64,000 bases of DNA, from the NCBI RefSeq assembly GCF_008386635.1, contig NZ_VUOE01000003.1:186001-250000 (forward strand), in the 5' to 3' direction. A program made the translations under genes and the position numbers. This document shows, piece after piece, positions 25,394 through 35,103 of this stretch. The notes beneath the pieces are model-generated. The model made no database searches, was not told where the DNA came from, and saw only the letters and a program-made list of their open reading frames with translations. This DNA comes from Maribacter flavus. Its GTDB lineage: Bacteria; Bacteroidota; Bacteroidia; Flavobacteriales; Flavobacteriaceae. How positions within the stretch are numbered: position 1 is the first letter of the stretch; each line of letters opens with the position of its first letter.

Positions 25394-26728
25394 ATGGCAT
25401 TTTTGGTGGTGCTTGGCGGTGGAGAAAGTGGCGTGGGTACGGCCATCTTAGGGAAGCAAAAAGGCTATGAGGTTTTTGTTTCCGATAAGGGGAAAATAAA
25501 GGAAAAGTATAAGAACGTTCTTGAACATTTTGGAATCGATTGGGAAGAATCCAAGCATACTGAGGACAAACTATTAAAGGCCGATTTGGTCATGAAGAGT
25601 CCGGGGATACCGGATACCGTTCCATTGGTAAAGGCGCTTGCCAGTAAGGGAGTTCCAGTGATATCGGAAATCGAATTTGCATCCAGATATACCGATGCAA
25701 CAATTATTGGGATTACAGGAAGTAACGGCAAAACTACCACCACAATGCTTACCTACCACATTTTGAAAAATGGCGGTTTGAATGTGGGAATGGCGGGTAA
25801 CATTGGGGACAGCTTTGCGAAAATGGTCGCAGAGGAAGCCTTTGACTATTATGTTTTGGAAATCAGTAGTTTTCAGTTGGATGGAATCAGGGATTTTAGA
25901 CCCCATATTTCCGTCCTAACGAATATTACGCCAGACCATTTGGATCGCTATGATTATAAATTTGAGAACTATATAGCCTCCAAATTCCTGATTACAAAAA
26001 ACCAGCAGTCGGCCGATTATTTCATCTATGACCAGGACGATGAAGTTATTGGTGATTGGCTGAGCAAGCACCCGATCAAATCCAAATTACTCCCTTTTTC
26101 CCTAAAACAATCCATAGGGGAAGGGGCCAGTTTAGACGAAAATGAAATTAAAATAACAACTCAAGAAGACACGATAAAAATGATGACAGACAGCTTAGCA
26201 TTGGAAGGCCAGCATAACTTAAAGAATACCATGGCAGCGGCAATGGTGGCAAAATTGGTGGGTATCCGTAAAGAAACCATTCGGGAATGCATTTCTAATT
26301 TTCAGGGCGCTCCCCACAGGTTGGAGAAGGTATTGAAAATACACCATGTACAGTATATCAATGATTCCAAGGCTACCAATGTAAATGCCACGTATTACGC
26401 TTTGGAGAGCGTAAAAACTCCCGTTGTCTGGATTGTTGGTGGTGTTGATAAGGGCAACGAGTACAAGGAGTTGATGCCCTTGGTGAGGGAGAAGGTTAAG
26501 GCCATTATCTGTCTTGGTGTCGATAATGAAAAAATAAAGGAAACCTTTGGTAACGTAGTGGACCTATTGGTGGAAACTTTTGCCATGGAGGAAGCTGTAA
26601 AGGTCGCTTATAAAATCGCGGAAAGGGGCGATACTGTATTGTTGTCCCCAGCCTGTGCAAGCTTTGACCTTTTTCAGAACTATGAAGATCGGGGCAATCA
26701 ATTCAAAAACTGTGTAAAAAACCTATAA
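25394..26728 (+). CDS. murD: UDP-N-acetylmuramoylalanine--D-glutamate ligase
   Basis: 444 residues: N-terminal Rossmann-like UDP-binding domain (VVLGGGESGVGTA), P-loop GSNGKTTT (about 114-121), LEISSFQLD, NDSKATN (about 317-323) and the C-terminal SPACASFD motif. It adds D-Glu to UDP-MurNAc-L-Ala in the cytosol. ATG follows the mraY stop directly, and ftsW starts 3 bp later. Confidence 0.96.
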   Translation: MAFLVVLGGGESGVGTAILGKQKGYEVFVSDKGKIKEKYKNVLEHFGIDWEESKHTEDKLLKADLVMKSPGIPDTVPLVKALASKGVPVISEIEFASRYTDATIIGITGSNGKTTTTMLTYHILKNGGLNVGMAGNIGDSFAKMVAEEAFDYYVLEISSFQLDGIRDFRPHISVLTNITPDHLDRYDYKFENYIASKFLITKNQQSADYFIYDQDDEVIGDWLSKHPIKSKLLPFSLKQSIGEGASLDENEIKITTQEDTIKMMTDSLALEGQHNLKNTMAAAMVAKLVGIRKETIRECISNFQGAPHRLEKVLKIHHVQYINDSKATNVNATYYALESVKTPVVWIVGGVDKGNEYKELMPLVREKVKAIICLGVDNEKIKETFGNVVDLLVETFAMEEAVKVAYKIAERGDTVLLSPACASFDLFQNYEDRGNQFKNCVKNL

Positions 26729-26731
26729 TCC

Positions 26732-27934
26732 GTGCGAAACCTATTGCAAAATATCAACGGTGACAAAGCCATTTGGGCCATTGCGGCACTTTTGGCGTTG
26801 TTTTCGTTTTTGCCCGTTTACAGTGCCAGTAGTAATTTGGTCTATGTAGTGGGTAATGGCACAACGGTTGGCCATCTAGTGAAGCATGCCTTGTTATTGT
26901 TCTTAGGTTTCGGTATCATTTACGGGGTACATAAAATACCCACCCATTTTTTCAAGGGTCTTTCCTTAATAGCCATGCCCATTGTCATCGTGCTCTTGAT
27001 CTTTGTGCTGGCCCAGGGGACTACAGCGGGGGAAACCAATGCAAGCCGTTGGATTCGTTTACCCTTGGTAGGATTCGGGTTTCAGCCTTCCAACTTGGCA
27101 GCCGTAGTTTTGATGATCTATGTTGCCCGGTATCTTTCCAAGGTTCGGGATGTAAAGGTTACCTTTTCTGAAAGTATTGTAACCTTATGGTTGCCGGTCT
27201 TTTTGGTAGTGGTGTTGATCTTGCCCGCAAATTTTTCTACGGCCGGGATTATTTTTTCTATGGTCTTGATGCTTTGCTTTTTGGGGGGATATCCCATAAA
27301 ATATTTATTGGGTATCGTTGGAACGGGCATCGCCTGTTTGGCCCTGTTCATTTTGGTGGCCAAGGCGGCACCCGATTTGTTCCCAAATAGGGTCGATACC
27401 TGGATGAGCCGTATCGATAGTTTTAGCAATCCGGAGGATACCGAGGCCAACTATCAGATAGAAAAGGCCAAAATAGCCATCGCTACGGGCGGTGTTATGG
27501 GCAAAGGTGCCGGGAAAAGCGTACAGAAAAATTTCCTTCCCCAGAGTTCGTCGGATTTTATCTATGCCATTATTGTAGAGGAATATGGGCTATTGGGCGG
27601 ATTTGCCCTTATGTTTTTTTACTTGTTTTTGTTGTTCAGGATCGTGGTGGTCGCCAATGGCTGCACCACCATTTTTAGCAAATTGTTGGTGCTAGGTGTT
27701 GGTTTGCCCATAGTTTTTCAGGCTTTGATCAATATGGCAGTGGCCGTGGAGCTGTTTCCCGTAACGGGTCAAAATTTACCATTGATCAGTAGTGGGGGAA
27801 CTTCCAGTTGGATGACCTGTCTGGCGATAGGCATCATTCTAAGTGCCAGTAACAAAAGCATGCAGCAGACGACGGAAAGTACCGTGGATATTGATGAAAG
27901 CAACCCTTTAGAAGTATTGAGTGGGCAGTTATAG
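26732..27934 (+). CDS. ftsW: Septal peptidoglycan glycosyltransferase FtsW (SEDS family)
   Basis: 400 residues with about ten transmembrane helices. SEDS signatures are present: NASRWI (about 97), FQPSNLAAV, and the C-terminal [20 protein letters not shown]. The catalytic Asp region lies in the large periplasmic loop around [14 protein letters not shown]. FtsW polymerises lipid II at the septum with FtsI. GTG start at 26732. Its end overlaps murG by 14 bp. Confidence 0.95.
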   Translation: MRNLLQNINGDKAIWAIAALLALFSFLPVYSASSNLVYVVGNGTTVGHLVKHALLLFLGFGIIYGVHKIPTHFFKGLSLIAMPIVIVLLIFVLAQGTTAGETNASRWIRLPLVGFGFQPSNLAAVVLMIYVARYLSKVRDVKVTFSESIVTLWLPVFLVVVLILPANFSTAGIIFSMVLMLCFLGGYPIKYLLGIVGTGIACLALFILVAKAAPDLFPNRVDTWMSRIDSFSNPEDTEANYQIEKAKIAIATGGVMGKGAGKSVQKNFLPQSSSDFIYAIIVEEYGLLGGFALMFFYLFLLFRIVVVANGCTTIFSKLLVLGVGLPIVFQALINMAVAVELFPVTGQNLPLISSGGTSSWMTCLAIGIILSASNKSMQQTTESTVDIDESNPLEVLSGQL

Positions 27935-29009
27935 GTTTATCATATCCGGTGGCGGAACGGGGGGACATATTTATCCGGCGATTTCAATTGCCGACGAACT
28001 TAAAAGAAGACATCCCAATGCGGAGTTCCTTTTTGTTGGGGCAAAAGACCGAATGGAAATGGAGAAGGTCCCGCAAGCGGGATACAAAATTGAGGGATTG
28101 TGGATAACGGGGATACAACGGAAACTGACCCTAAAAAATGTAATGTTTCCATTAAAACTGATAAGTAGTTTGATAAAGGCACGTAAAATAGTAAGCAAAT
28201 TTAAGCCCCACGCCGTAGTGGGTACGGGCGGTTTTGCCAGTGGTCCTTTATTGAAAGTGGCCACAAGCAGCGGAATACCTTGTGTACTACAGGAACAAAA
28301 CTCCTTTGCCGGAATCACGAACAAACTACTTAAGGACAAGGTGGCCAAGATTTGTGTGGCCTACGATGGTATGGAACGATTTTTTCCTGCCGATAAAATC
28401 GTGAAAACCGGAAATCCCGTAAGGGCCGATTTAATTTCCATACAGGAGGATAGGTCTGATGCGTTACGATTTTTTGGTTTGAACACGCAAAAGAAAACCC
28501 TTTTGGTGCTAGGGGGCAGTTTGGGCTCCAAGCGAATCAATGCCTTGATTGCGGATAACCTGGAGTTTTTCAAATCCTTGAACCTTCAGTTGATCTGGCA
28601 ATGTGGAAAGGGGTATGTAAAGATGTACGAAGGTAAAAATTCGGATTATGTGAAGGTACATGCCTTTTTGAACGATATGGCAAATGCCTATGCCGCGGCG
28701 GATATGATCATTTCCAGATCTGGGGCGGGAGCGGTTTCGGAGTTATGTTTGGTAGGAAAGCCTACCATCTTTATTCCATCACCTGTGGTGGCGGAGGACC
28801 ATCAGACAAAAAATTCACAAGCCTTGGTGGCCGAAGATGCCGCCGTCATGATTAAGGAAAGTGATTTGGAAGAAAAGTTTAAAGAAGAGTTTTTGTCGGT
28901 TTTCGAATCGGAAGAAAAACGGGAACGACTTTCCAAAAATATAAAGGCTTTGGCACTGCCCAATGCCACGAAGGACATTTGTGATGAAATTGAAAAATTG
29001 TTGAATTAG
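27921..29009 (+). CDS. murG: UDP-N-acetylglucosamine--N-acetylmuramyl-(pentapeptide) pyrophosphoryl-undecaprenol GlcNAc transferase
   Basis: 362 residues, GT28 fold. [11 protein letters not shown] (about 10-20) is the N-terminal glycine loop, [12 protein letters not shown] the acceptor region, and [11 protein letters not shown] with [11 protein letters not shown] the UDP-GlcNAc site. It converts lipid I to lipid II on the inner face of the membrane. GTG start at 27921 inside the end of ftsW; this start is required to include the [13 protein letters not shown] strand. Confidence 0.95.
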   Translation: MGSYRFIISGGGTGGHIYPAISIADELKRRHPNAEFLFVGAKDRMEMEKVPQAGYKIEGLWITGIQRKLTLKNVMFPLKLISSLIKARKIVSKFKPHAVVGTGGFASGPLLKVATSSGIPCVLQEQNSFAGITNKLLKDKVAKICVAYDGMERFFPADKIVKTGNPVRADLISIQEDRSDALRFFGLNTQKKTLLVLGGSLGSKRINALIADNLEFFKSLNLQLIWQCGKGYVKMYEGKNSDYVKVHAFLNDMANAYAAADMIISRSGAGAVSELCLVGKPTIFIPSPVVAEDHQTKNSQALVAEDAAVMIKESDLEEKFKEEFLSVFESEEKRERLSKNIKALALPNATKDICDEIEKLLN

Positions 29010-29014
29010 CCAAC

Positions 29015-30367
29015 ATGGAAATAAAGGATATACATAGGGTTTACTTCATTGGTATCGGAGGTATAGGTATGTCCGCATTGGCCCGGTATTTCAAGTTTAT
29101 CGGGAAGGAAGTGGCTGGTTACGATAAGACCGAAACTCCTCTGACCATTGAACTATCCGACCATGCTATTTCCGTGCATTATAAGGATGATTTGGAATTG
29201 GTTCCCAAACCGTTTCTAAACCCAGAGGAAACCTTGGTGGTGTATACGCCGGCGGTAAAAAGTACACATTCAGAATATCAATATTTTCTAAGGAACGATT
29301 TTGTCATCAAAAAGCGTTCTGAAGTCTTGGGTTTGATTACCAAGGATTCCTTCTGTTTCGCCGTTGCGGGCACCCATGGAAAGACGACCACATCAAGCAT
29401 TCTTGCTCATTTGCTTCGTGAAACGGGAACTCCGTTAACGGCATTTTTGGGCGGTATTTCGGAGGATTTTAACAGCAATTTTCTTTTAGAGGGAACCGAG
29501 TATTCCGTGGTGGAAGCGGATGAGTTCGATCGGTCCTTTTTGAGATTGTCGCCCAATGTGGCCTGTATTACTTCCATGGATGCGGATCACTTGGATATTT
29601 ACGGGAATGCCCAGGAACTACAAAAGTCGTTTCTTGACTTTGTGGCCCGAATAAAGCCTGGAGGAAAGCTTTTTGTTCGTAAGGGTTTGCCTTTAAACGG
29701 CATAACCTATGGGATAGAGGATGATTCGGATTATTGCATCCGGAATTTAAAAATAGAACATGGTACCTACATTTTTGATTTGGGAACTCCGGAAGGAACA
29801 TTTACCGGGGTTCGATTCAACAAACCGGGAAGACACAACCTGTTGAACGGTTTGGTCGCTTTTGCCATGGCGATACAAGCAGGTTCCCCACCGTATCGCC
29901 TAGCCGAAGCTTTGGCATCTTTCAAGGGTGTTCAGAGACGATTTTCCTACCGTATCAAGAACGAGGATTTTGTCCTCATCGATGATTATGCCCATCACCC
30001 CACTGAAATAGATGCCGTGTATGATGCCATTGTTGAAATGCATCCCAACAAAAGGATTTTGGCCATTTTTCAGCCACATTTGTTCAGTCGGACCAAGGAT
30101 TTTGGGGATGATTTTGCAAAAAGTCTATCAAAATTTCCGAGTGTTTTGCTATTGGAAATTTATCCGGCCAGGGAAGAGCCCATGGAGGGAATTGATGCTG
30201 CTTGGTTGATGGGAAAGATGACCAACGCCCAAACAAAAGTTGTGGAAAAAGGGGATTTGGTATCGGAAATAAAAGCCCAAAATCCAGAAGTGCTCGTCAT
30301 GATGGGTGCAGGTGATATTGGGTTGGAAATTATGAAAGTAACAAAAGAATTGGAGTATGCGCATTGA
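29015..30367 (+). CDS. murC: UDP-N-acetylmuramate--L-alanine ligase
   Basis: 450 residues: GIGGIGMSALAR N-terminal loop, P-loop GTHGKTTTS (about 119-127), EADEFDRSFL, and DDYAHHPTEI (about 325-334) for the C-terminal domain. It catalyses the first stem-peptide step, adding L-Ala to UDP-MurNAc. Its 3' end overlaps ftsQ by 11 bp. Confidence 0.96.
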   Translation: MEIKDIHRVYFIGIGGIGMSALARYFKFIGKEVAGYDKTETPLTIELSDHAISVHYKDDLELVPKPFLNPEETLVVYTPAVKSTHSEYQYFLRNDFVIKKRSEVLGLITKDSFCFAVAGTHGKTTTSSILAHLLRETGTPLTAFLGGISEDFNSNFLLEGTEYSVVEADEFDRSFLRLSPNVACITSMDADHLDIYGNAQELQKSFLDFVARIKPGGKLFVRKGLPLNGITYGIEDDSDYCIRNLKIEHGTYIFDLGTPEGTFTGVRFNKPGRHNLLNGLVAFAMAIQAGSPPYRLAEALASFKGVQRRFSYRIKNEDFVLIDDYAHHPTEIDAVYDAIVEMHPNKRILAIFQPHLFSRTKDFGDDFAKSLSKFPSVLLLEIYPAREEPMEGIDAAWLMGKMTNAQTKVVEKGDLVSEIKAQNPEVLVMMGAGDIGLEIMKVTKELEYAH

Positions 30368-31076
30368 TTGGAACTTATTGAAAATAGTTGCGCTATTGTT
30401 CGTAATAATGGGGCTTTACGCGTTTTCTAACAATAGGAGCAATAAGAAGAACGTAGTCCGTTCCAGAGTGGAATTTCTGGGTGACCAAAACCTCTATATT
30501 ACTGAGGGAGCGGTTAATAAATTGTTAATACAAAATTATGGGCGGCTCGAAAATGTGCCTAAAGAAAATATAGTTTTGAATACTATAGAAAAGGCCCTTG
30601 AGGCCAATGAAATGGTGAAAAGTGCCCAAGTCTATGTCACTATAGACGGTGAGCTGACGTCTAAAATTGTTCAACGCAAACCCATTGGACGCATTGAGGG
30701 GGATTCAAAGTACTATCTGGATGATGAAGGAAAACGTATGCCGTTTTCATCCAATTATTCGGCTAGGGTGCCTATTATAACAGGCAATATAACGGGTAAG
30801 AGCCTTGAGGATGTGTACAGGATTTTGGAGTTTATAAACAAGGACGATTTTTTACGAAAGAACGTGATTGGTATTCATATAAAGGCGGAGGATGATTACC
30901 AATTGAAGTTTAGGCTGAACCAGTTTGTGGTGAATTTAGGGGGTATTGAAAATTTGGAAGGGAAGTTCAGCAATTTTAAGGCCTTTTATGCCAAGGCGAA
31001 CAAGGATAATACCTTGGAGGATTTTGCGGAAGTAAGTTTGGAATTCAATAACCAGGTAGTGTGCACTAAAATATAA
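30357..31076 (+). CDS. ftsQ: Cell division protein FtsQ/DivIB
   Basis: 239 residues: short cytosolic N-terminus, one transmembrane helix (about 7-24, LLKIVALLFVIMGLYAF), a POTRA-like segment (about 35-105, with VEFLGDQNLYITEGAV) and a beta domain. It links FtsL/FtsB to the early divisome. FtsQ is poorly conserved; the identification uses topology, POTRA pattern and the fixed position between murC and ftsA. Confidence 0.88.
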   Translation: MRIDWNLLKIVALLFVIMGLYAFSNNRSNKKNVVRSRVEFLGDQNLYITEGAVNKLLIQNYGRLENVPKENIVLNTIEKALEANEMVKSAQVYVTIDGELTSKIVQRKPIGRIEGDSKYYLDDEGKRMPFSSNYSARVPIITGNITGKSLEDVYRILEFINKDDFLRKNVIGIHIKAEDDYQLKFRLNQFVVNLGGIENLEGKFSNFKAFYAKANKDNTLEDFAEVSLEFNNQVVCTKI

Positions 31077-31080
31077 CAAC

Positions 31081-32406
31081 ATGGAACAAGGAAATTATTC
31101 GGTAGGATTGGACATAGGGACCACTAAGATCGTGGCCATCATCGGAAAAAAGAATGAGTACGGCAAAATCGAGATTTTGGGAATCGGTAAATCCAAAAGT
31201 CTCGGGGTGCACAGGGGCGTTGTTAACAATATCACGCAAACGATAAAATCCATACAGCAGGCCGTGGAACAGGCCGAAACCAATTCCGGACTAAAAATAG
31301 GTTCCGTTGTGGTAGGGATTGCCGGTCAGCACATTAGAAGCCTGCAGCACAGTGACTATATTACCAGAAAGGATTCAGAGGAAGTTATCAATGAGGACGA
31401 TTTGGATTCCTTGGTCAATCAGGTCTATAAACTGATTATGCTCCCCGGGGAAGAAATCATTCATGTATTGCCACAGGAGTATAAGGTGGATGGCCAGGCC
31501 GAAATAAAAGAGCCTATCGGAATGTACGGGGGCAGGCTGGAGGCCAATTTCCATGTTGTGGTGGGCCAGGTTTCCTCTATCAAGAACGTAGGCCGTTGTA
31601 TCAAAAGTGCCGGATTGGACTTGGGGAACATTACCCTGGAGCCACTGGCATCTGCCGATGCCGTGTTGAGCATGGAAGAGAAGGAAGCGGGAGTAGCTTT
31701 GATCGATATAGGGGGCGGAACTACAGATCTGGCCATTTTTAAAGATGGTATTATCCGTCATACGGCCGTAATTCCTTTTGGTGGCGGCGTTATAACCGAG
31801 GATATTAAGGAAGGCTGCTCCATCATAGAAAAACAGGCCGAAAGTCTTAAGGTACGTTTTGGTTCCGCTTGGCCCGGGGAGAACAAGGACAATGAAATCG
31901 TATCCATACAAGGTTTGAGGGGCCGTGAACCTAAGGAAATCACCTTAAAGAACCTTTCCAAAATCATACATGCCAGAGTGGTCGAAATTATAGAGCAGGT
32001 ATATGTAGAGATCAAGAACTATGGACATGACGAACAAAAGAAGAAATTGATTGCGGGCATCGTACTCACTGGAGGTGGAAGTCAATTGAAGCACTTAAAG
32101 CAGTTGGTGGAATATATTACGGGAATGGATACCCGTATAGGCTACCCCAACGAGCATTTGGCAGGGGATTCAGACGAGGAAGTGGCCAGTCCACTTTACG
32201 CCACGGCCGTAGGTTTGTTAATGAACGCCATTAGGAAGGAAGAAAGGAAGTCGGCCATCAATAAAAATAAGATCAAGAAGGAGGAGGAACCTGTCATGGC
32301 CGGTTTTGAAGAAGAGGTTAAGGTGAATCAACCTATGAAGGAGCGGAAATCCGTTTTTGACCGATGGTCCGAAAAGTTGAAGGATTTTTTGGATAACGCC
32401 GAATAA
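31081..32406 (+). CDS. ftsA: Cell division protein FtsA
   Basis: 441 residues, actin-like ATPase: phosphate-1 loop GLDIGTTKIVA (about 9-19), phosphate-2 ALIDIGGGTTDLA (about 205-217) and GGGSQLKHL (adenosine motif). The C-terminus (SVFDRWSEKLKDFLDN) is an amphipathic helix that should anchor to the inner membrane. FtsA tethers FtsZ and recruits later division proteins. A Lys/Glu-rich linker (about 385-420) is longer than in E. coli. Confidence 0.96.
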   Translation: MEQGNYSVGLDIGTTKIVAIIGKKNEYGKIEILGIGKSKSLGVHRGVVNNITQTIKSIQQAVEQAETNSGLKIGSVVVGIAGQHIRSLQHSDYITRKDSEEVINEDDLDSLVNQVYKLIMLPGEEIIHVLPQEYKVDGQAEIKEPIGMYGGRLEANFHVVVGQVSSIKNVGRCIKSAGLDLGNITLEPLASADAVLSMEEKEAGVALIDIGGGTTDLAIFKDGIIRHTAVIPFGGGVITEDIKEGCSIIEKQAESLKVRFGSAWPGENKDNEIVSIQGLRGREPKEITLKNLSKIIHARVVEIIEQVYVEIKNYGHDEQKKKLIAGIVLTGGGSQLKHLKQLVEYITGMDTRIGYPNEHLAGDSDEEVASPLYATAVGLLMNAIRKEERKSAINKNKIKKEEEPVMAGFEEEVKVNQPMKERKSVFDRWSEKLKDFLDNAE

Positions 32407-32446
32407 GAACTAGAATAAGCGCATAATAACCAGTAATAATAATAGT

Positions 32447-34357
32447 ATGAGTAATCACAACGAATTTGATAGTATCTCTTTTGATCTTCCAAAAAATCAA
32501 AGCAATGTCATAAAGGTCATTGGAGTGGGTGGCGGGGGCAGTAATGCCATAAACCACATGTTCCAGGCCGGTATCAACGGGGTAGATTTCGTCATCTGCA
32601 ATACGGATGCACAGGCCTTGGACAATAGTCCGGTACCCAACAAGATTCAATTGGGGGTATCACTGACGGAGGGATTGGGAGCTGGTGCCAATCCGGAAAT
32701 CGGTGAGCAGGCCGCTATGGAGAGCATGGAAGATATCAAAGGAATGCTGGACCGTACGACAAAAATGATTTTCATTACCGCTGGTATGGGCGGGGGAACA
32801 GGAACTGGTGCTGCTCCCGTAATTGCCAAGTTTGCCAAGGAAATGGATATACTAACGGTGGGTATTGTTACCATGCCGTTCCAGTTTGAAGGTAAAATGC
32901 GTTGTGATCAAGCCCATCAGGGTATAGAAAAGTTGCGGAAGAATGTAGATTCCTTGATTGTTATCAACAATAATAAATTACGGGAAGTCTATGGAAATCT
33001 TGGGTTTAAGGCCGGTTTTTCAAAGGCCGATGAGGTTTTGGCAACCGCCGCTAGGGGAATTGCGGAGGTGATAACACATCATTATACACAAAACATCGAC
33101 TTGCGCGATGCCAAGACCGTTCTTTCCAATAGCGGAACAGCAATCATGGGTTCAGCCATAGCTTCAGGTTCCTCAAGGGCGAACGAGGCCATTATGAAGG
33201 CATTGGATTCCCCATTATTGAACGATAACAAGATTACCGGTGCCAAGAACGTATTGTTGCTTATTGTTTCCGGGGCGCAGGAAATTACGATTGACGAAAT
33301 TGGGGAAATTAACGATCACATTCAAATTGAAGCGGGTTATGGTGCCAATATCATTATGGGTGTTGGTGAGGACGAGTCCTTGGGCGAATCTATCGCGGTT
33401 ACCGTTATCGCCACGGGATTTAACGTGGAACAACAGGATGATATCGTAAACACCGAGTCAAAAAAAATCATCCATACATTGGAGGACAACCAAAAGGCGG
33501 AAGCTGAACTCTTAACTACAAAACGTACTGTCCATACCTTGGAAGTTGAAGAGGAAGAGGAGGTGATTGAAAAACCCCAGGAGCGCTATCAGTTTTTGGA
33601 TTCGGGCGATTTTGACTTGATTCCTACTACCAATTATATCCGGAATTTTAACGTCTTCTATGACGAGGTAATTGCCGAATCTTTGTCCGAGGATGATTTT
33701 GTAATTATAGATGCAACGGCCAAAATTAGGGATATCGAAGTGGTAGAGCCTGAAGTTTTAAGGTACGAAAGGGAAGAAGAGGACCAATTTGCCATGAGTT
33801 TTGAAATGCCCTTGGAGGATGATGAAAAGGACAATGTTGTAGTCTTTAACTTGGATGATGAAATCAAGGATTTGGACGTAAACGATAGCGTGGAGATAAT
33901 CCCTGTTTTGGAGTACAATAAAAAAGGAGAGACTCGATACAGTTTGGACGATTATATGGAATTGGAGAATAGGTTAACCGGGGCCAAATCCAAAGCAGAG
34001 GAATTTGAGCCCAAAATTATAGAGGACGAACTGGTTTTTGAAAAAAGAACGGTTGCCCCAAAGGAACATAATAGGGATGAAACCTCTATAGATCCCATGG
34101 AGACCCCAATTGAGGAATTGCTTAGACAGCGTGCGGACGAACGAAGGAGAAAGTTAAAGGATTTCAATTACAAGTTCAAAAACAGCTTGAGCAATATTGA
34201 TGAAATTGAGAAAGAGCCTGCCTATAAGAGGCAGGGCGTTAATTTGAACGAAAACCCTAGGGAAAAAAAAATTTCAAGAACGACCTTAAGTGACGATAGT
34301 AACGATGAGATTCAATTGCGGTCCAATAATTCGTTCTTGCACGATAATGTAGATTAG
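32447..34357 (+). CDS. ftsZ: Cell division protein FtsZ with very long C-terminal extension
   Basis: 636 residues against about 380 in E. coli. The tubulin-like core (1-320) is standard: GVGGGGSNAINHM, GGGTGTGAAPVI (nucleotide phosphate loop) and the catalytic T7 loop NIDLRD. Residues about 330-620 form an acidic, Glu/Asp/Lys-rich and probably disordered linker, and the tail ends in LRSNNSFLHDNVD, a likely conserved peptide for FtsA or other partners. FtsZ polymerises into the Z ring that guides septal wall synthesis. Last gene of the dcw cluster, followed at once by a strong terminator. Confidence 0.96.
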   Translation: MSNHNEFDSISFDLPKNQSNVIKVIGVGGGGSNAINHMFQAGINGVDFVICNTDAQALDNSPVPNKIQLGVSLTEGLGAGANPEIGEQAAMESMEDIKGMLDRTTKMIFITAGMGGGTGTGAAPVIAKFAKEMDILTVGIVTMPFQFEGKMRCDQAHQGIEKLRKNVDSLIVINNNKLREVYGNLGFKAGFSKADEVLATAARGIAEVITHHYTQNIDLRDAKTVLSNSGTAIMGSAIASGSSRANEAIMKALDSPLLNDNKITGAKNVLLLIVSGAQEITIDEIGEINDHIQIEAGYGANIIMGVGEDESLGESIAVTVIATGFNVEQQDDIVNTESKKIIHTLEDNQKAEAELLTTKRTVHTLEVEEEEEVIEKPQERYQFLDSGDFDLIPTTNYIRNFNVFYDEVIAESLSEDDFVIIDATAKIRDIEVVEPEVLRYEREEEDQFAMSFEMPLEDDEKDNVVVFNLDDEIKDLDVNDSVEIIPVLEYNKKGETRYSLDDYMELENRLTGAKSKAEEFEPKIIEDELVFEKRTVAPKEHNRDETSIDPMETPIEELLRQRADERRRKLKDFNYKFKNSLSNIDEIEKEPAYKRQGVNLNENPREKKISRTTLSDDSNDEIQLRSNNSFLHDNVD

Positions 34358-34378
34358 TGTTATTTCGATATCTATTTG

Positions 34379-34410
34379 AACCCGAAAACAAATTTTGTTT
34401 TCGGGTTTAT
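34379..34410 (+). terminator. Terminator of the dcw cluster after ftsZ
   Basis: A stem of up to 14 bp (34379-34392 against 34394-34407, core AACCCGAAAAC/GTTTTCGGGTT) followed by T-rich sequence. Its 3' arm contains the -33 element of the next gene. Confidence 0.85.
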
Positions 34411-34422
34411 TATTTATCTTTG
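34394..34422 (+). promoter_or_regulatory. Promoter of the YqeY-like gene overlapping the ftsZ terminator
   Basis: TTTG (34394-34397) and TATCTTTG (34415-34422) are 17 bp apart; the start codon lies 20 bp after the -7 box. Confidence 0.6.
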
Positions 34423-34442
34423 CAATCCAAAAACCACAAACG

Positions 34443-34892
34443 ATGAGTTTACAGGCAAAAGTAATGGAGCAAATGAAGGTCGCGATGAAGGCCAAGGACA
34501 CGGTGGCCTTGGAGTCTTTAAGGGCCATCAAATCCGCTCTTTTGTTGGAAAGTACCAGCGGCTCAGGAAAGGAATTAAGCGAAGAGGATGAAATAAAGTT
34601 GCTGCAGAAATTGGTTAAGCAACGGAAGGACAGTGCCGCTATTTTTGTGGAACAAGGAAGACAGGATTTGGCGGAACCGGAGTTGGCCCAGGCTGCCGTA
34701 ATCGTGCAGTTCTTGCCAGAACAGCTTACTGAGGAAGAAATTGAAAAAGTTGTGGTCCAGACCATTGATGCCACAGGTGCTTCTGGCATGAAGGACATGG
34801 GCAAGGTAATGGGAATCGTGTCCAAGGAGTTGGCCGGTCAGGCGGATGGTAAGACCATATCAGCCATCGTAAAACAAATATTAAGCTCTTAG
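34443..34892 (+). CDS. GatB/YqeY domain protein
   Basis: 149 residues from ATG 34443 (MSLQAKVMEQMKVAMKAKDTVAL); a frame opening at 34395 would start inside the terminator/promoter and is rejected. The sequence is the free-standing YqeY form of the GatB tail domain (ALESLRAIKSALL, GMKDMGKVMGIVSKELAGQADGK). The domain in GatB contacts tRNA during transamidation; the role of the free protein is uncertain. It follows ftsZ in many flavobacteria but appears to have its own promoter here. Confidence 0.92.
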   Translation: MSLQAKVMEQMKVAMKAKDTVALESLRAIKSALLLESTSGSGKELSEEDEIKLLQKLVKQRKDSAAIFVEQGRQDLAEPELAQAAVIVQFLPEQLTEEEIEKVVVQTIDATGASGMKDMGKVMGIVSKELAGQADGKTISAIVKQILSS

Positions 34893-34917
34893 TTCATAAT
34901 ATAATGACCAAGTGGCG

Positions 34918-34937
34918 CTCCCGACAGCTATCGGGAG
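34918..34937. repeat. Short palindrome of a common Bacteroidota intergenic type
   Basis: CTCCCGA (34918-34924) and TCGGGAG (34931-34937) flank a 6-nt loop. Very similar CCCGATAGCTATCGGG-like sequences recur between genes in this phylum (recall). No T tract follows, so it is not a plain terminator. Confidence 0.5.
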
Positions 34938-34951
34938 AATTCAGCATCGGA

Positions 34952-34983
34952 TTTGTGAATTGAATATTGTAACGGTAAATTTG
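34952..34983 (+). promoter_or_regulatory. Promoter of tRNA-Arg (TTTG-N20-TAAATTTG)
   Basis: TTTG at 34952-34955 and TAAATTTG at 34976-34983, 20 bp apart, an exact consensus. The mature tRNA begins 27 bp after the -7 box. Confidence 0.8.
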
Positions 34984-35009
34984 AGTTTTTCACTCATATT
35001 ATTAAATAA

Positions 35010-35083
35010 GGCCGCGTGGCGCAACTGAATAGCGCATCAGATTTCGGCTCTGAGGGTTGGGGGTTTGAATCCCTCCGCGGTCA
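35010..35083 (+). tRNA. tRNA-Arg (anticodon UCG)
   Basis: A 74-nt cloverleaf: acceptor GGCCGCG/CGCGGTC with discriminator A, D arm GCGC/GCGC, anticodon stem TCAGA/TCTGA with loop TTTCGGC (anticodon TCG, reading CGA and probably other CGN codons), variable loop GGGTT and T arm GGGGG/CCCTC with loop TTTGAAT. CCA is not encoded (next bases CGA). It has its own promoter and a downstream hairpin. Its last bases are duplicated 211 bp further on. Confidence 0.95.
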
Positions 35084-35103
35084 CGAATAAATAGTTCAAA
35101 AGG

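Noticed and set aside
31375..31911. 178-codon minus-strand frame inside ftsA
   Set aside because: Antisense to conserved ftsA, no homology signs, no promoter. Shadow frame.
34395..34442. Upstream start for the YqeY-like gene
   Set aside because: It overlaps the ftsZ terminator and the gene's own promoter; ATG 34443 matches the family.
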